Of a DNA stretch of 64,000 nucleotides, positions 1-11,654 are shown in pieces (position 1 is the stretch's first letter; each line of letters starts with the position of its first letter). A program made the position numbers and the translations under genes. The notes beneath the pieces are model-generated. The model saw only the letters and a program-made list of their open reading frames with translations. It was not told the DNA's origin and searched no databases. Source of the stretch: Themeda triandra. Its lineage: Eukaryota > Streptophyta > Magnoliopsida > Poales > Poaceae. Location of the stretch: the NCBI GenBank assembly GCA_018135685.1, contig JAENPR010000110.1, forward strand, positions 930,001-994,000. The letters are read 5' to 3'.

Positions 1-1074
1 TACCCAAGTGTATATATATTTATATATACACGGGGATATCCTTGTACGTGAAGATATATGTATACCTATTTATTTTATTTTATAAAAGAAAAGCAAGGCA
101 ATCAAAACTAGAATTTAAGTGGCACCAAATAATGGAACAAAGGGTGTGTATAAATAGAGCTTGATTTTAGAGGAATTTAGGAAGTGGAACGGAGTACTCG
201 GAGCTAGGATAAAGAAGATATGAACTTGCAAGGATTTGATGTGAGTTGTTATATGGAAAAATGAACTTGGGAATTTATTCTGGAAATTGAAATAATGGGA
301 ATGAGGTGGAACTGCGTAGGTAGGCTCTAGAGTGTACCTAGTTTATTTAGGAATTTTTTCGGGAATTTTCTATAATGAGAGAGGACTTGCTCGGGCTCCA
401 AAGACACATCTCCCGAGTGCGCGTAGCATCTCTACTCAATATTGTTGCTAACGTGCACTACCCCGTCAAACATGTTTGGCATGGCATTGTTCACGTATGC
501 CACGTACACGGCAATGTGAGCTTGGCGAGCTCACTTTGGCTCATGCGACATGGCCAGCCCGAGACTGCTAGACGACATTCGTTCGACTCGCTCTCGGTGG
601 TGCGCGGCGGGGAGATAGTTCCCGGCGGCTCTGTCCTCTGCTCTGGTATGACCAGTGGAGCGAGCATGGCGTTTGACGGCGGTGAATCGTGGCGAGATCT
701 GAGGTGGCGTCGCTGTCTGAGTGCGGCAGCTGCTCCAGCAGCGATGCTTTGGAATAGTCTGGGGTGCTCGACGACATTCTCACAGGCCGCGACGATGACC
801 ACGGAGTCGACGGTGCTCATCAGCCATAGGGTCGTACTGCACGTGGCGGCGGCGAGCGCGAACGACGTCAGCCTTCAGTAGCTGGGCGGCGGCAGTGCCG
901 ACCATGGCTCCAGCTTGGTCCGTGGTGCGGCGGCGGACTCGGCAACAACGGCACTGGCCCTTGGTGACTCTTACGCGACGAACGTAAGGCACGTCTTCCA
1001 CACGGTGTTCATCCGTTTGGTGGCGGCTTCAGTGTTCGAGCTCCGTGATGATTCCTCATTGGGGCCATGGACAG

Positions 1075-2150
1075 CTATTTATAGCCGGAGTAGTTCGGTG
1101 CGCACGAAAATATCTTCGGCGATGGCTGGCTTTTATAGCCTTGGCGAGTGCACACAATAAGGCGGTGGCGAGCATAGGCGGTGCCCGGAGCATGCAGCTG
1201 GAGATACGCGAGTTCGTTCTCCCGTTTCCCGTGTTCGAGCTAGTCCCCCCGGTGTCCGGTCATGGTGGCCTCGCCATCCTTTTTATAGTTGAGGTAAGGC
1301 GGTAGAGCACACGGTGGGGTGATAGCCGAAAATATCTCGGCAATGGCAGACCTCGCACGGCAAGGCGCACTCCAGCAAGATATTTTGCGGCAATGCGGAC
1401 ATGGCTCGTCCGGGCAGGTCAATGGGCACGGTGGCCACCGTGACTCGGTGACGGGACGGAACGGCGCGGGGCAGCCAGATGACAGCCGAGAGGAGCAGCA
1501 CGAGCTAGCATGTATATATGTGTATATGCATGATTCCCGATAGGCAAAGTGACGATGCATATACGACTGGTGCACACATGTATACGATGTATGCATGCAT
1601 GATGGATAGATATATACGAGGTATATATGTTTATGGCATGCATATATACGGGTGTGGGTGGTATATATATGTATATATATATTTATACATGTATATACAT
1701 ATATATATGTGTGTGTGGGTTATATATATATATATACGGGTGTGTGTGTGGTGTGTATATATACACACACATATATAAGTTTGTGTGGGTTATGTTTATA
1801 TACGGGTATGTGTGTGGTATTCCAGCGGCAGCAGCTGGGCGCAGCGGCGGGCGACTTCGCGAGCGCGGCGGCTACGATGGCGTCGTCCTCGACACGGCGA
1901 CCAGGTGGCTGGGCGGCGGTCGGCGGGCTTCGGTTGGCCGGCTTCGGCACGACGGAGGCAGGAGCGCGGTGCTCGACTTGCAGGCCTCGGCGTCGGTCGC
2001 TCCGGCTCCGAGCTCGGCTTCGTGGGCGTCGACGCACGGCAGAGGCAGAGGCATTTGCTTCTACGTAGGCCTCGGCACCGGCGGCTTCCAAACTCAAGCT
2101 TTGGATGCTCCGTCCCTGGCGAGGCATGCGAGCTCGGCGGCCTTTTATAG
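1075..2150 (-). promoter_or_regulatory. four TATA-like modules in the LTR
   Basis: Read on the minus strand, CTATAAA-type boxes lie at 1075-1084, 1130-1140, 1279-1288 and 2141-2150. Each sits in GC-rich DNA next to a related block carrying GGCGAG or AAGGCGGT and an ATATCT-CGGC-type stretch. The same four occur in the other LTR near 9406, 9461, 9611 and 10475. They look like a repeated promoter or leader module, but no transcription start can be shown. Confidence 0.35.
1506..1822. repeat. TA/TG microsatellite in left LTR
   Basis: This is an alternating purine-pyrimidine tract of TATATG, GTGTGTG and TATATA units. The matching tract is at 9838-10153 in the right LTR, where it is slightly longer. 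Confidence 0.85.
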
Positions 2151-2487
2151 GCGCGAGTAAGGCGGTGGCCGAAGAAATATCTCCGGTGGCTAGCTCACTC
2201 CTTTGCGTCGGCCAGCTCACTTCCTTGTGTCGGACAGCGGAGCGTTGCAAAGATCAGCTAGGAACAGCAGGCAAAGGATTTTTGCTTGCTTCCCTGGCGG
2301 GGCTGCCGCTATTGGACGGGACAGGACATGGCGCCGTGCTTGAGCAGGCAAGACATGAAGAAAACAACACGGAGGGAGGCAGTGCAGCAGCAGCAGCTGC
2401 TCGTTCGCTGGGTCACCCGTGCTTGCTGCCTTGCTTTGTCGCGGGGTCGTCACCCGTGCTTGCTGCCATGCTTGCGGCACGTTAGTG

Positions 2488-2760
2488 GTATACATGTATG
2501 CATATATGTATATATATACACATATATTCATATATACATATATACTCATATGTACGCATATACACATATACATATATACATATACATATATATATACATA
2601 TATACATATATACGCACATATACCCACATATGTACGCATATATACATATATACACGCTAGTGGGCTTGCCGGGGCTCGCGGTGATTAGAGGCGGCCTCGG
2701 TGAAAAATATACATGTACGCATATATACATATATACACATATGTATATGCCTTTATATCT
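2488..2760. repeat. ATATAC/CATATA microsatellite in left LTR
   Basis: This is a degenerate CATATATA tract broken by about 60 bp of GC-rich sequence near 2658-2705. The counterpart is at 10821-11098. Confidence 0.85.
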
Positions 2761-3142
2761 ATGTACTTTTTATCTCCCGTAAGATAAGGGGATTTTTATA
2801 TTCCCAAGTTTCCTATAAATAAACTAGCGCTCTTGAGTGGATTCGAATAGGATTTGAGAGGGACCTGAATACGTGGTGGACTTGGTAATTTAGGAAATGG
2901 AGGATAGCAAAGAAAATGTTATTTGATGCCAAAATAAATTCTAGAGCACAAGCAATCATCAAGGCGACGAACATACGACCTATATCTCTATATGGTGAAT
3001 TTTAATGCAGGGCTTTTAGAAAACCTTTTATTTATAAAAGGTTTTGCAAGAAATAAACTCGTCCAGTTTTAATTTGTTGTAAATTTTAAAAAGTTCAAAT
3101 TTTTAGTGAATTTTATAATGATACAAAACACGGGGTGTTACG

Positions 3143-3720
3143 AGATCTACCCCACTTAGAAGAATCTCGTCCCGAGATTCCGGACCTAAAGAGGGAAAAA
3201 CCTAGGAGGGAGGGGAAAATCTAGAGAGAGAAGGATCAAGAGAGAGAGAGTTTCTTCTGCCTTACTGCCCTGTCCTCTGGAGAGTTCATCCTCCTGCAGT
3301 TGTTCCCCTTTTCTTAAACCATCTTCTAAATAATTAGTCTTCGGAGACCAGAAAATCATTTTCCTTGGGGCTACCCCACTTAGAAGATTTGATCTTCTAG
3401 CATCCCTTCAACAACATCTTGGTCTTCGGGCGTCTTCATGTATATCGCCCTTTATTTCGAGCCGTGGAGATCTTGATGTGTCGTTCATCGCCCTTCTTGT
3501 ATATCACTTGTTTTTGTTATTTTCTTGAGCCGTCATACTTCTTGGTCTTGTGGTGCCATTAGTCCCATTTCTGCTTCTTTTGGACAACATTCACAAGTGC
3601 CCTTGGGATTCCATTTCTCATCTTAGAAGTTACATCTTTGCTGCCTTTTAGTGGATTACGACCTATCTAGCAGTGTTTTCTTTCTTCTATATCCTTCCAA
3701 TCTTCCCCACTTAGAAGGTT
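3143..3720 (-). promoter_or_regulatory. polypurine tract region with three PPT-like copies
   Basis: On the minus strand, the sequence next to the 3' LTR contains CTTCTAAGTGGGGTAG, the expected site for priming plus-strand DNA synthesis. Nearly the same purine-rich string recurs near 3372-3386 and 3703-3718. Upstream of the first copy is the phrase GGGACGAGATT, which is usual just before the polypurine tract of gypsy elements. The rest of this stretch is T/C-rich and holds no gene. Confidence 0.6.
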
Positions 3721-4195
3721 TATCCTTAAATCTTCTATTTATATTATTTCTTGGCTGTGATTATTCTTCGTAGGGTATTCCTGATCTTTGTGAGTGCCCT
3801 TATTTATCTTCTTGGTTTATGTTGCACCTGTTCTTGCTAATGCATGCCATGGGATCGCGAGCCAAACACACAAATTTTTGATTGCCACGGGAGGGTTACA
3901 ACAATGGAAAAAGAGGGAGGTGCCAACTACGGGTACATCTCCCGGGAGTACTAGTCTACGTCGGACGGTGCGGCTTCATTCCGGCGGGCTCCGGGGTCCT
4001 CGATGGTGCCGGTGGTGGGATTTGCTTCTTCTCTTGGCGGAGGTTGGCTGAGCGGGATAATGGGTTCGACGTCGAAGTCTGCGGACGAGGGTGGTGCGGT
4101 GGCGGCACGGGGTCGATCCGTCTCCTCTCCGGAGGGTGGATGGGTTCTCCTTCGAGGATCACGGGTTCGTTCCGTGCATGGCGAACCTCCCGCGC

Positions 4196-4846
4196 CTAGG
4201 TCTCGGTGATGAGGAAGGCGCGCTTCAACTCTTCGGCATGCTGGTCGATGATGGTCTTCAGGTACTCGGCGATGGTGGTCTCGCGACTTTCTGCGGAGGA
4301 AGCTCGGGCTTGAGCTTGGGCGTACCGAACATGGAGTGTTCGGGAGTAGAGCTCGGCTTCTTCGGCTCGGCGGATCGGGGTCCTCAATCGTGGCTTGACG
4401 GTCGTCGCTCGTCGAGGGCAAGGGTAGTCGGTCAGGTGCTTCATCGTGGGGTCGGCTTCTTGACCTTGCAGGGCCTCCAGGCGAGCAATCCAGAACGGAT
4501 CGTTCTTCTCTTCGGGCGGGAAGAACTTCATGGGCGTGAGGTTGATGGGTCCTTCATAGAGCTTGCAGAGGCGACGTAGAGCTTTGCGGGCGACGACTTG
4601 GTAGGTGTCGGTGAAGCGAAAACCGATGGCAGTCGTACTCCATTCTCCGATGTTGGGGTAGTCTTCGCTCGGGTCGATGTAGACGGTGACTTCACAGCGC
4701 TCAGAGCCATGTTCGTCATACTCACGGCCTTCATACTCAGGGCGGCCTCGGATGCCTAGTCTTTGCATAGTGGTGTAGAGGAGTTGGGGAAAGCCTGGGG
4801 TGTGGATGCAGTTGCAGCTAACCCAGACATTTTTGTTCATCTCCAT
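4196..4846 (-). CDS. LARD-internal ORF, 216 aa, unknown function
   Basis: This is the only convincing ORF of the element, in the sense orientation. The protein starts MEMNKNVWVSCN and is hydrophilic. A central block has GREYDEHGSERCEVTVYI and, further on, GFRFTDTYQVVARKALRRLC. The C-terminal third is charged and probably helical (AEELYSR through AEELKRAF). From memory, similar proteins are annotated in many grass genomes as unclassified retrotransposon or hypothetical proteins, so it may be a conserved passenger protein. I see no zinc knuckle, DSG/DTG protease, reverse transcriptase or integrase motif. The sequence just 5' of the ATG on the minus strand contains a CACCAG that could act as a splice acceptor, so an upstream exon is possible. 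After the stop, another frame continues P/R-rich to about 3951, perhaps a frameshifted tail. Confidence 0.6.
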   Translation of the reverse strand: MEMNKNVWVSCNCIHTPGFPQLLYTTMQRLGIRGRPEYEGREYDEHGSERCEVTVYIDPSEDYPNIGEWSTTAIGFRFTDTYQVVARKALRRLCKLYEGPINLTPMKFFPPEEKNDPFWIARLEALQGQEADPTMKHLTDYPCPRRATTVKPRLRTPIRRAEEAELYSRTLHVRYAQAQARASSAESRETTIAEYLKTIIDQHAEELKRAFLITET

Positions 4847-5902
4847 GGGTGTGGATGGGGCTGGTGGAGTGTAAGGGATGCGGTTGCAGGAGGAAGGGAT
4901 GGAAAGCTAGCAACGGGATGGTTGGAATGGGATGGTGATGAAGAGTGGAGAGGTTCCTCTTTTATTGAGGGTCGAGGGTGAGGCTTCCTTGGGACGCTTT
5001 GACCGGTCTTGAGATGTGTGGTGGAAGGAAACGAGGGAGGTGGGTTCCACTGCACAGTGATATAACTGTGGTGGGTGGTGTAGTTTTGACGACTGTGCAC
5101 GGTCTTTGGTGGCTTGTGGCACACTGTGGCTTCCAGATAACGAGGCGGCTAGGGCTTGTTGTACTGACTTCACCATTTCTTTATAATTTGCATGCAAATT
5201 TCTTAAAATAATACTGGCAGCAATTTATTCTGGGAATTTCATTTCATCCTTCTCATTTCACCATTTATCTCATGGCCTCTCATAAGGCATCGGGCGAGTT
5301 ACAAGAAAGAGTAGGATTAGGGATGCTATCAGCATGATAATCTCGACGGTGAATCTTGAAATCGACTAACTCATCTCCAAATAAGGTCATCTTGAGGGGC
5401 TTCACTTCTTGGTTCTGATGGGGTACTTTTCTTCTTCTTCTTCTTGATATTTTCTTCAATAATCTCGGCTAGTGGCAACTTTCGGGCTTCTTCTATTGTA
5501 TCAGCACTTGAGCTGGGCATTTAGGCGGGTGATTAGTGTTGAGTGTTGATGCGAACAGGGTAGCTCGGGGTGTCTTTCATAGGCGATCAACGGCGAGGTC
5601 GGGGCGTCGGGGTGTGTGCGTGTGATTATCGGTGGCATAGATTGCTGGGGTCGTCTTCATCGTGCGGGAACAGTAGCAGCAGGGTTGGACGGCGGGGGTC
5701 GCTGTTCGATGGTCGTGGTGACAGTGGTCTTGGGTGGCGAGGACGGGACAGCGTGCGTGACGGCGACGGTCGTGCAGTGACGATGAGGGGACAGCAGCGG
5801 CAGAGAAGAAGAGAGGGAAAAGGGGGAGAGAGTGACAGCCACGGCGGCATGCGAGGTGTTGGCGAGATGCTTTGTCGCGTAGCGCTTGTCGTCGGGAGTT
5901 TC

Positions 5903-5937
<35 letters not shown>

Positions 5938-6330
5938 GTCTCCCGATTGTCTCTGGTATTATTATTATTTTTTTGCTCCAAGAAGGGGTGAGAGAGAAAA
6001 GTACGAGGGGAGAAAAGAAGTTCTAAAGCATGGGGTGAGAAAAGAGAGGAGGGCCTAAAAGGGGGGTGATTGTAACTAAAACAAGCAAGAAAACAGGCAA
6101 GCAATGCTTAGTCTATTTCGCATATCTATTGTCCAAGTCACTCCAAGTTTTTAGAACTAATTCCTATATCATCTTATCTACTCGTATATTTTGAAGGGGA
6201 TGAGAGAAGAGAGAGAAAAGCTACTTTTGAAATAGAGAGTAAGGTAAGAGCAGAATATTTAAAAATAGATTTTTAGAAAAGCATTCTTATCTAACGTCCA
6301 TGCTAAGGGTTCGTCCTACGGTCAAGTACG
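4847..6330. other. LARD interior, 5' leader side, no gene seen
   Basis: This lies between the primer-binding site and the 216 aa ORF in element orientation. It has GC-rich and AT-rich patches and a run of about 26 T at 5907-5932. Open frames in the 5570-6058 patch have low-complexity R/G- or S/P-rich translations and no recognised domain. Confidence 0.6.
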
Positions 6331-6341
6331 GCTCGATACCA
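6331..6341 (-). other. primer-binding site of the LARD-like element
   Basis: On the minus strand the LTR ends ...GCCGACA, then after one base reads TGGTATCGAGC. This resembles the TGGTATCAGAGC sequence that pairs with initiator Met tRNA in plant LTR elements. It fixes the orientation and the inner edge of the 5' LTR. Confidence 0.7.
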
Positions 6342-9300
6342 CTGTCGGCCCCTAATTTTTAGGGTCCACTGTGCATCATATATCACTCCCGAGATCAGTA
6401 GGTGATACGCACAATTGAGACAGGATTGATATCAAAAACCATACTTTTATTAATCTAGGGGAAACATATTACAAGTTCATATGCTTTTACATAGCTTGGG
6501 CCATTGGCCTTACAATATACATCGAGTTTCTACTACGGCGGTCCTATGATATCGTGGTTCCATTCCTACAGGCAACTTGGAGTGCGGACGCAACCCTAGC
6601 CTTATGCGTAACTCTACATCCTTGTCGTGGTAGTCTTCGAGTAGCTCCTTCGTGTGGTCGTACGGCTCCATCTTCATGGTCGTACATCTCCGTCTTCATG
6701 TAGGATCCAGTTGTCCTATCCTTTCGTATTCCTCGGTAGCTCCATCCTCATGTGCTCTTTTGTAGCTTCACTCCTAAGAACATAAAATAGAGGGGGTTGA
6801 GTACATAAAGTACTCAGCAAGCCCTAGCTTTGGGTGAAAGGAGGTGGATGGGACGGCTATATGTAGAGGTGGTTAGTGGTATAGGCGGAGGTAAGGTATT
6901 ATAGTAAAGTAATTATAAAGATGGGTTGGGCCCTGGCAGGGTATTACCATCCTCACCAGTTCCCGAATTAGTTATAGGTTACCAAAATCATAAACACGTC
7001 TTACCATATCATAATAGTGGTGGAAGTCTAATCATTTGGGACCTCATCCCGGCCAGTTGTCCATTCCAAGGGCGTGGCTATTCGAATAGATTCAATAATA
7101 CTGCGAGAGGTGTACAAATTTCCCCACATGATAGGCGTAGTCGACACCATCGTCATGGCTTAGACGGGCCTAACGAGACCTCGTACCCGAGAGGGCGCTA
7201 CCTTAGATTTCCATATAATTCCACCATGGACTACTCAGGGATCGGAACCCACAACATCAGGATGATCACACGACATCCTAAAATATCAAGTGGTTGGATG
7301 ATCACATAGCATCCAAATTAAGTAAAAAGGGTGCTCGCACACGGCACAACAATAAGTTTTACATGGAAGATCACATAGCAACCATGCCGATCAGACCACG
7401 GTAGATCACACAGCAGCCGTGTCCTCTCCTGTTAGTCCGTTGCCACTCCGGCCTCCTAGCGGAAATTATACTTCTATCTAACGGGGTGTGAGATCAAGTC
7501 TACCCATATAGACATGTGGTGTACGAAATTCGGCTAGGCGAGATGGCCAATGAACCGGTCCTTATGTGACCGAGGCGAGTATCTCCCAACGGGAACCCTC
7601 ACCGGGCGAACTCGCCAAGGTAATCCATACCACATGAATTACCCCTCACTCGCCCCATGTCAGGGTTAGTCCATTTTTACCAACTTAAGTTTCATAGTTA
7701 TTATCCTCAAGTTCATAATACTCATATCACAACAAGGTAACCAATCACATATATCATAAACAATTCTCATAATTTATCATAACATAATATTAATTCATGA
7801 ATGAGGATTTAAATAATATTTTATGATTATTAGTTGGTAGGGTTGGGTAAAGTGGGTTTTATGGTGGAGGCTAGCGAGAATATAGAGGTGGTAGAAGGGA
7901 AGTAAATAAAGCGATGAAAATGTAGGGGATAGGTGGGGATTAGGACTTGCCTCTATTCGAAGACGAGCACATCCGAGGTTCGATTCGATGTTTCGGTTCC
8001 TTCATCCTTGTGTAGCGGTGGTTCGTGGTCCTTCGAGTTCTCCACGTCTTTTATCCTATGCTTGTCTAGCGCCTGGCACCCGAAGGAAACAACGAGCAAG
8101 GCATACAACACAAGCATAATCAAACAAGATAGAGGGGATGGATTGTTAGATAAGCCTATTATTACTAGGTGAACTGAAAGGAGGAAGCCCGACTAAGTCA
8201 TCATAGCTGGCCTAATCGGCTTTTGCAGTCCACAAGGTTAGCGACACATACACTCATGCATATGTATGTGCCTTGGGTTACTTAATTTAGAGGGAGGTGG
8301 AAGGTTAAGTCAGCCATACATAGGCATATACCCAAGTGTATATATATTTATATATACACGGGGGATATCCTTGTACGTGAAGATATATGTATACCTATTT
8401 ATTTTATTTTATAAAAGAAAAGCAAGGCAATCAAAACTAGAATTTAAGTGGCACCAAATAATGGAACAAAGGGTGTGTATAAATAGAGCTTGATTTTAGA
8501 GGAATTTAGGAAGTGGAACGGGAGTACTCGGAGCTAGGATAAAGAAGATATGAACTTGCAAGGATTTGATGTGAGTTGTTATATGGAAAAATGAACTTGG
8601 GAATTTATTCTGGAAATTGAAATAATGGGAATGAGGTGGAACTGCGTAGGTAGGCTCTAGAGTGTACCTAGTTTATTTAGGAATTTTTCCGGGAATTTTC
8701 TATAATGAGAGAGGACTTGCTCGGGCTCCAAAGACACATCTCCCGAGTGCGCGTAGCATCTCTACTCAATATTGTTGCTAACGTGCACTACCCTGTCAAA
8801 CATGTTTGGCATGGCATTGTTCACGTATGCCACGTACACGGCAATGTGAGCTTGGCGAGCTCACTTTGGCTCATGCGACATGGCCAGCCCGAGGCGCTAG
8901 GACGACATTCGTTCGACTCGCTCTCGGTGGTGCGCGGCGGGGAGATAGTTCAGCGGCTCGTCCTCTCGCTCCGGTATGACCGGTGGAGCGAGCATGGCGT
9001 TTGACGGCGGTGAATCGTGGCGAGATCTCGAGGTGGCGTCGCTGTCGAGTGTGCGGGCTGCTCCAGCAGCGATGCTTTGGAATAGTGCCGGGGTGCTCGA
9101 CGACATTCTCACAGGCCGCGACGATGACCACGGAGTCGACGGTGCTCATCAGCCATAGGGTCGTACCGCACGTGGCGGCGAGGCGAGCGCGAACGACGTC
9201 GGCCTTCGATGGCCGGGCGGCGGCGGTGCCGACCATGGCTCCAGCTTGGTCCGTGGTGCGGCGGCGGACTCGGCAACAACGGCACCGGCCCTTGGTGACT

Positions 9301-9837
9301 CTTACGCGACGAACGTAAGGCACGTCTTCCACACGGTGTTCATCCGTTTGGTGGCGGCTTCGGTGTTCGAGCTCCGTGATGATTCCTCATTGGGGCCATG
9401 GACAGCTATTTATAGCCGGAGTAGTTCGGTGCGCACGAAAATATCTTCGGCGATGGCTGGCTTTTATAGCCTTGGCGAGTGCACACAATAAGGCGGTGGC
9501 GAGCATAGGCGGTGCCCGGAGCATGCAGCTGGAGATACGCAGAGTTCGTTCTCCCGTTTCCTGTGTTCGAGCTAGTCCCCCCGGTGTCCAGTCATGGTGG
9601 CCTCGCCATCCTTTTTATAGTTGAGGTAAGGCGGTAGAGCACAGTGGGGTGATAGCCAGAAAATATCTCGGCAATGGCAGACCTCGCACGGCAAGGCGCA
9701 CTCCAGCAAGATATTTTGCGGCAATGCAGACATGGCTCTGTCCGGGCAGGTCAATGGGCACAGTGGCCACTGTGACTCGGTGACGGGACGGAACGGCGCA
9801 GGGCAGCCAGATGACAGCCGAGAGGAGCAGCACGAGC

Positions 9838-10153
9838 TAGCATGTATATATGTGTATATGCATGATTCCCGATAGGCAAAGTGACGATGCATATACGACT
9901 GGTGCACACATGTATACGATGTATGCATGCATGATGGATAGATATATACGAGGTATATATGTTTATGGCATGCATATATACGGGTGTGGGTGGTATATAT
10001 ATGTATATATATATTTATACATGTATATACATATATATATGTGTGTGTGGGTTATATATATATATATATACGGGTGTGTGTGTGGTGTGTATATATACAC
10101 ACACATATATAAGTTTGTGTGGGTTATGTTTATATACGGGTATGTGTGTGGTA
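9838..10153. repeat. TA/TG microsatellite in right LTR
   Basis: Counterpart of 1506-1822, with a longer TATATA run near 10053-10070. Confidence 0.85.
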
Positions 10154-10820
10154 TTCCAGCGGCAGCAGCTGGGCGCAGCGGCGGGCGACTTCGCGAGCGC
10201 GGCGGCTACGATGGCGTCGTCCTCGACACGGCGACCAGGTGGCTGGGCGGCGGTCGGCGGGCTTCGGTTGGCCGGCTTCGGCACGACGGAGGCAGGAGCG
10301 CGGTGCTCGACTTGCAGGCCTCGGCGTCGGTCGCTCCGGCTCCGAGCTCGGCTTCGTGGGCGTCGACGCACGGCAGAGGCAGAGGCATTTGCTTCTACGT
10401 AGGCCTCGGCACCGGCGGCTTCCAAACTCAAGCTTTGGATGCTCCGTCCCTGGCGAGGCATGCGAGCTCGGCGGCCTTTTATAGGCGCGAGTAAGGCGGT
10501 GGCCGAAGAAATATCTCCGGTGGCTAGCTCACTCCTTGGCGTCGGCCAGCTCACTTCCTTGTGTCGGACAGCGGAGCGTTGCAAAGATCAGCTAGGAACA
10601 GCAGGCAAAGGATTTTTGCTTGCTTCCCTGGCGGGGCTGCCGCTATTGGACGGGACAGGACATGGCGCCGTGCTTGAGCAGGCAAGACATGAAGAAAACA
10701 ACACGGAGGGAGGCAGTGCAGCAGCAGCAGCTGCTCGTTCGCTGGGTCACCCGTGCTTGCTGCCTTGCTTTGTCGCGGGGTCGTCACCCGTGCTTGCTGC
10801 CATGCTTGCGGCACGTTAGT

Positions 10821-11098
10821 GGTATACATGTATGCATATATGTATATATATACACATATATTCATATATACATATATACTCATATGTACGCATATACACA
10901 TATACATATATACATATACATATATATATATACATATATACATATATACGCACATATACCCACATATGTACGCATATATACATATGTACACGCTAGTGGG
11001 CTTGCCGGGGCTCGCGGTGATTAGAGGCGGCCTCGGTGAAAAATATACATGTACGCATATATACATATATACACATATGTATATGCCTTTATATCTAT
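10821..11098. repeat. CATATA microsatellite in right LTR
   Basis: Counterpart of 2488-2760. It differs in repeat number near 10915-10950. Confidence 0.85.
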
Positions 11099-11477
11099 GT
11101 ACTTTTTATCTCCCGTAAGATAAGGGGATTTTTATATTCCCAAGTTTCCTATAAATAAACTAGCGCTCTTGAGTGGATTCGAATAGGATTTGAGAGGGAC
11201 TGAATACGTGGTGGACTTGGTAATTTAGGAAATGGAGGATAGCAAAGAAAATGTTATTTGATGCCAAAATAAATTCTAGAGCACAAGCAATCATCAAGGC
11301 GACGAACATACGACCTATATCTCTATTTGGTGAATTTTAATGCAGGGCTTTTAGAAAACCTTTTATTTATAAAAGGTTTTGCAAGAAATAAACTCGTCCA
11401 GTTTTAATTTGTTGTAAATTTTAAAAAGTTCAAATTTTTAGTGAATTTTATAATGATACAAAACACAGGGTGTTACA

Positions 11478-11654
11478 CAAATATTGTCACAATATACCAT
11501 TCCACTATCATTTTGACATTTTTTATGACATATATTAATTAATGTCACTAAGTTGAGTTGGTTCTAAAACAAATGTCATAAACTAGTCAATTTAGTGACA
11601 TTTTGATCGTATGTCATGGCATAAATGTCATAAGATGACACATTTCTTGTAGTG
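11478..11654. mobile_element. terminal fragment of a CACTA (En/Spm) transposon
   Basis: The block ends TTTCTTGTAGTG at 11654. Its reverse complement begins CACTACAAGAAA, the classic CACTA terminus. Just inside are many subterminal TGTCAT/ATGACA and AGTGACA motifs in both orientations. The block stops where the LARD-like element starts, so that element probably inserted into the CACTA element. The other end is not visible. Confidence 0.75.

Larger units (their letters stand above)
1..3142 (-). repeat. 3' LTR of the LARD-like element, partial
   Basis: It matches 8329-11477 base for base apart from scattered substitutions and one-base indels, many of them in homopolymers. On the minus strand it would begin at 3142, where the expected final A of the plus-strand TGTTACA is a G. 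It is a mosaic: an AT-rich edge, GC-rich blocks, and two TA/TG-rich microsatellites. The long translations through the TATATG stretches are low-complexity and not genes. Confidence 0.9.
1..11477 (-). mobile_element. LARD-like non-autonomous LTR retrotransposon (left end outside window)
   Basis: Bases 1-3142 and 8329-11477 are near-identical direct repeats, so this is an LTR element read from right to left. On the minus strand the right LTR starts TGTAACACCC at 11477 and ends CA at 6343. It is followed at once by a primer-binding site resembling the usual TGGTATC initiator-Met type. The left repeat is the 3' LTR, preceded by a purine-rich tract. The LTR is about 5.1 kb and the interior only about 3.2 kb, with no recognisable gag, protease, reverse transcriptase or integrase. 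These proportions match what is known of large retrotransposon derivatives such as Sukkula of Triticeae. It must depend on an autonomous, probably Ty3/gypsy, partner; that is inference. The target duplication cannot be checked because the left end is missing. Confidence 0.8.
6343..11477 (-). repeat. 5' LTR of the LARD-like element, complete, about 5.1 kb
   Basis: The termini on the minus strand are TGTAACACCC at 11477 and ...CCGACA at 6343. The part 8329-11477 is matched in the left LTR; 6343-8328 has no partner in the window. The length is extreme for an LTR. The short open frames inside (for example 6926-7309, 7933-8172 and the TATATG tracts) have no recognisable domains. Confidence 0.8.

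Noticed and set aside
375..881. 168-codon open frame at the LARD LTR (also near 8705)
   Set aside because: The frame is not kept in the second LTR, where it ends after about 100 codons, and it is antisense to the element.
1518..2782. Open frames rich in Tyr-Ile repeats in the LTR (also 9850-11118)
   Set aside because: They are translations of TATATG/CATATA microsatellites that are open in several frames on both strands. Low complexity, no domain.
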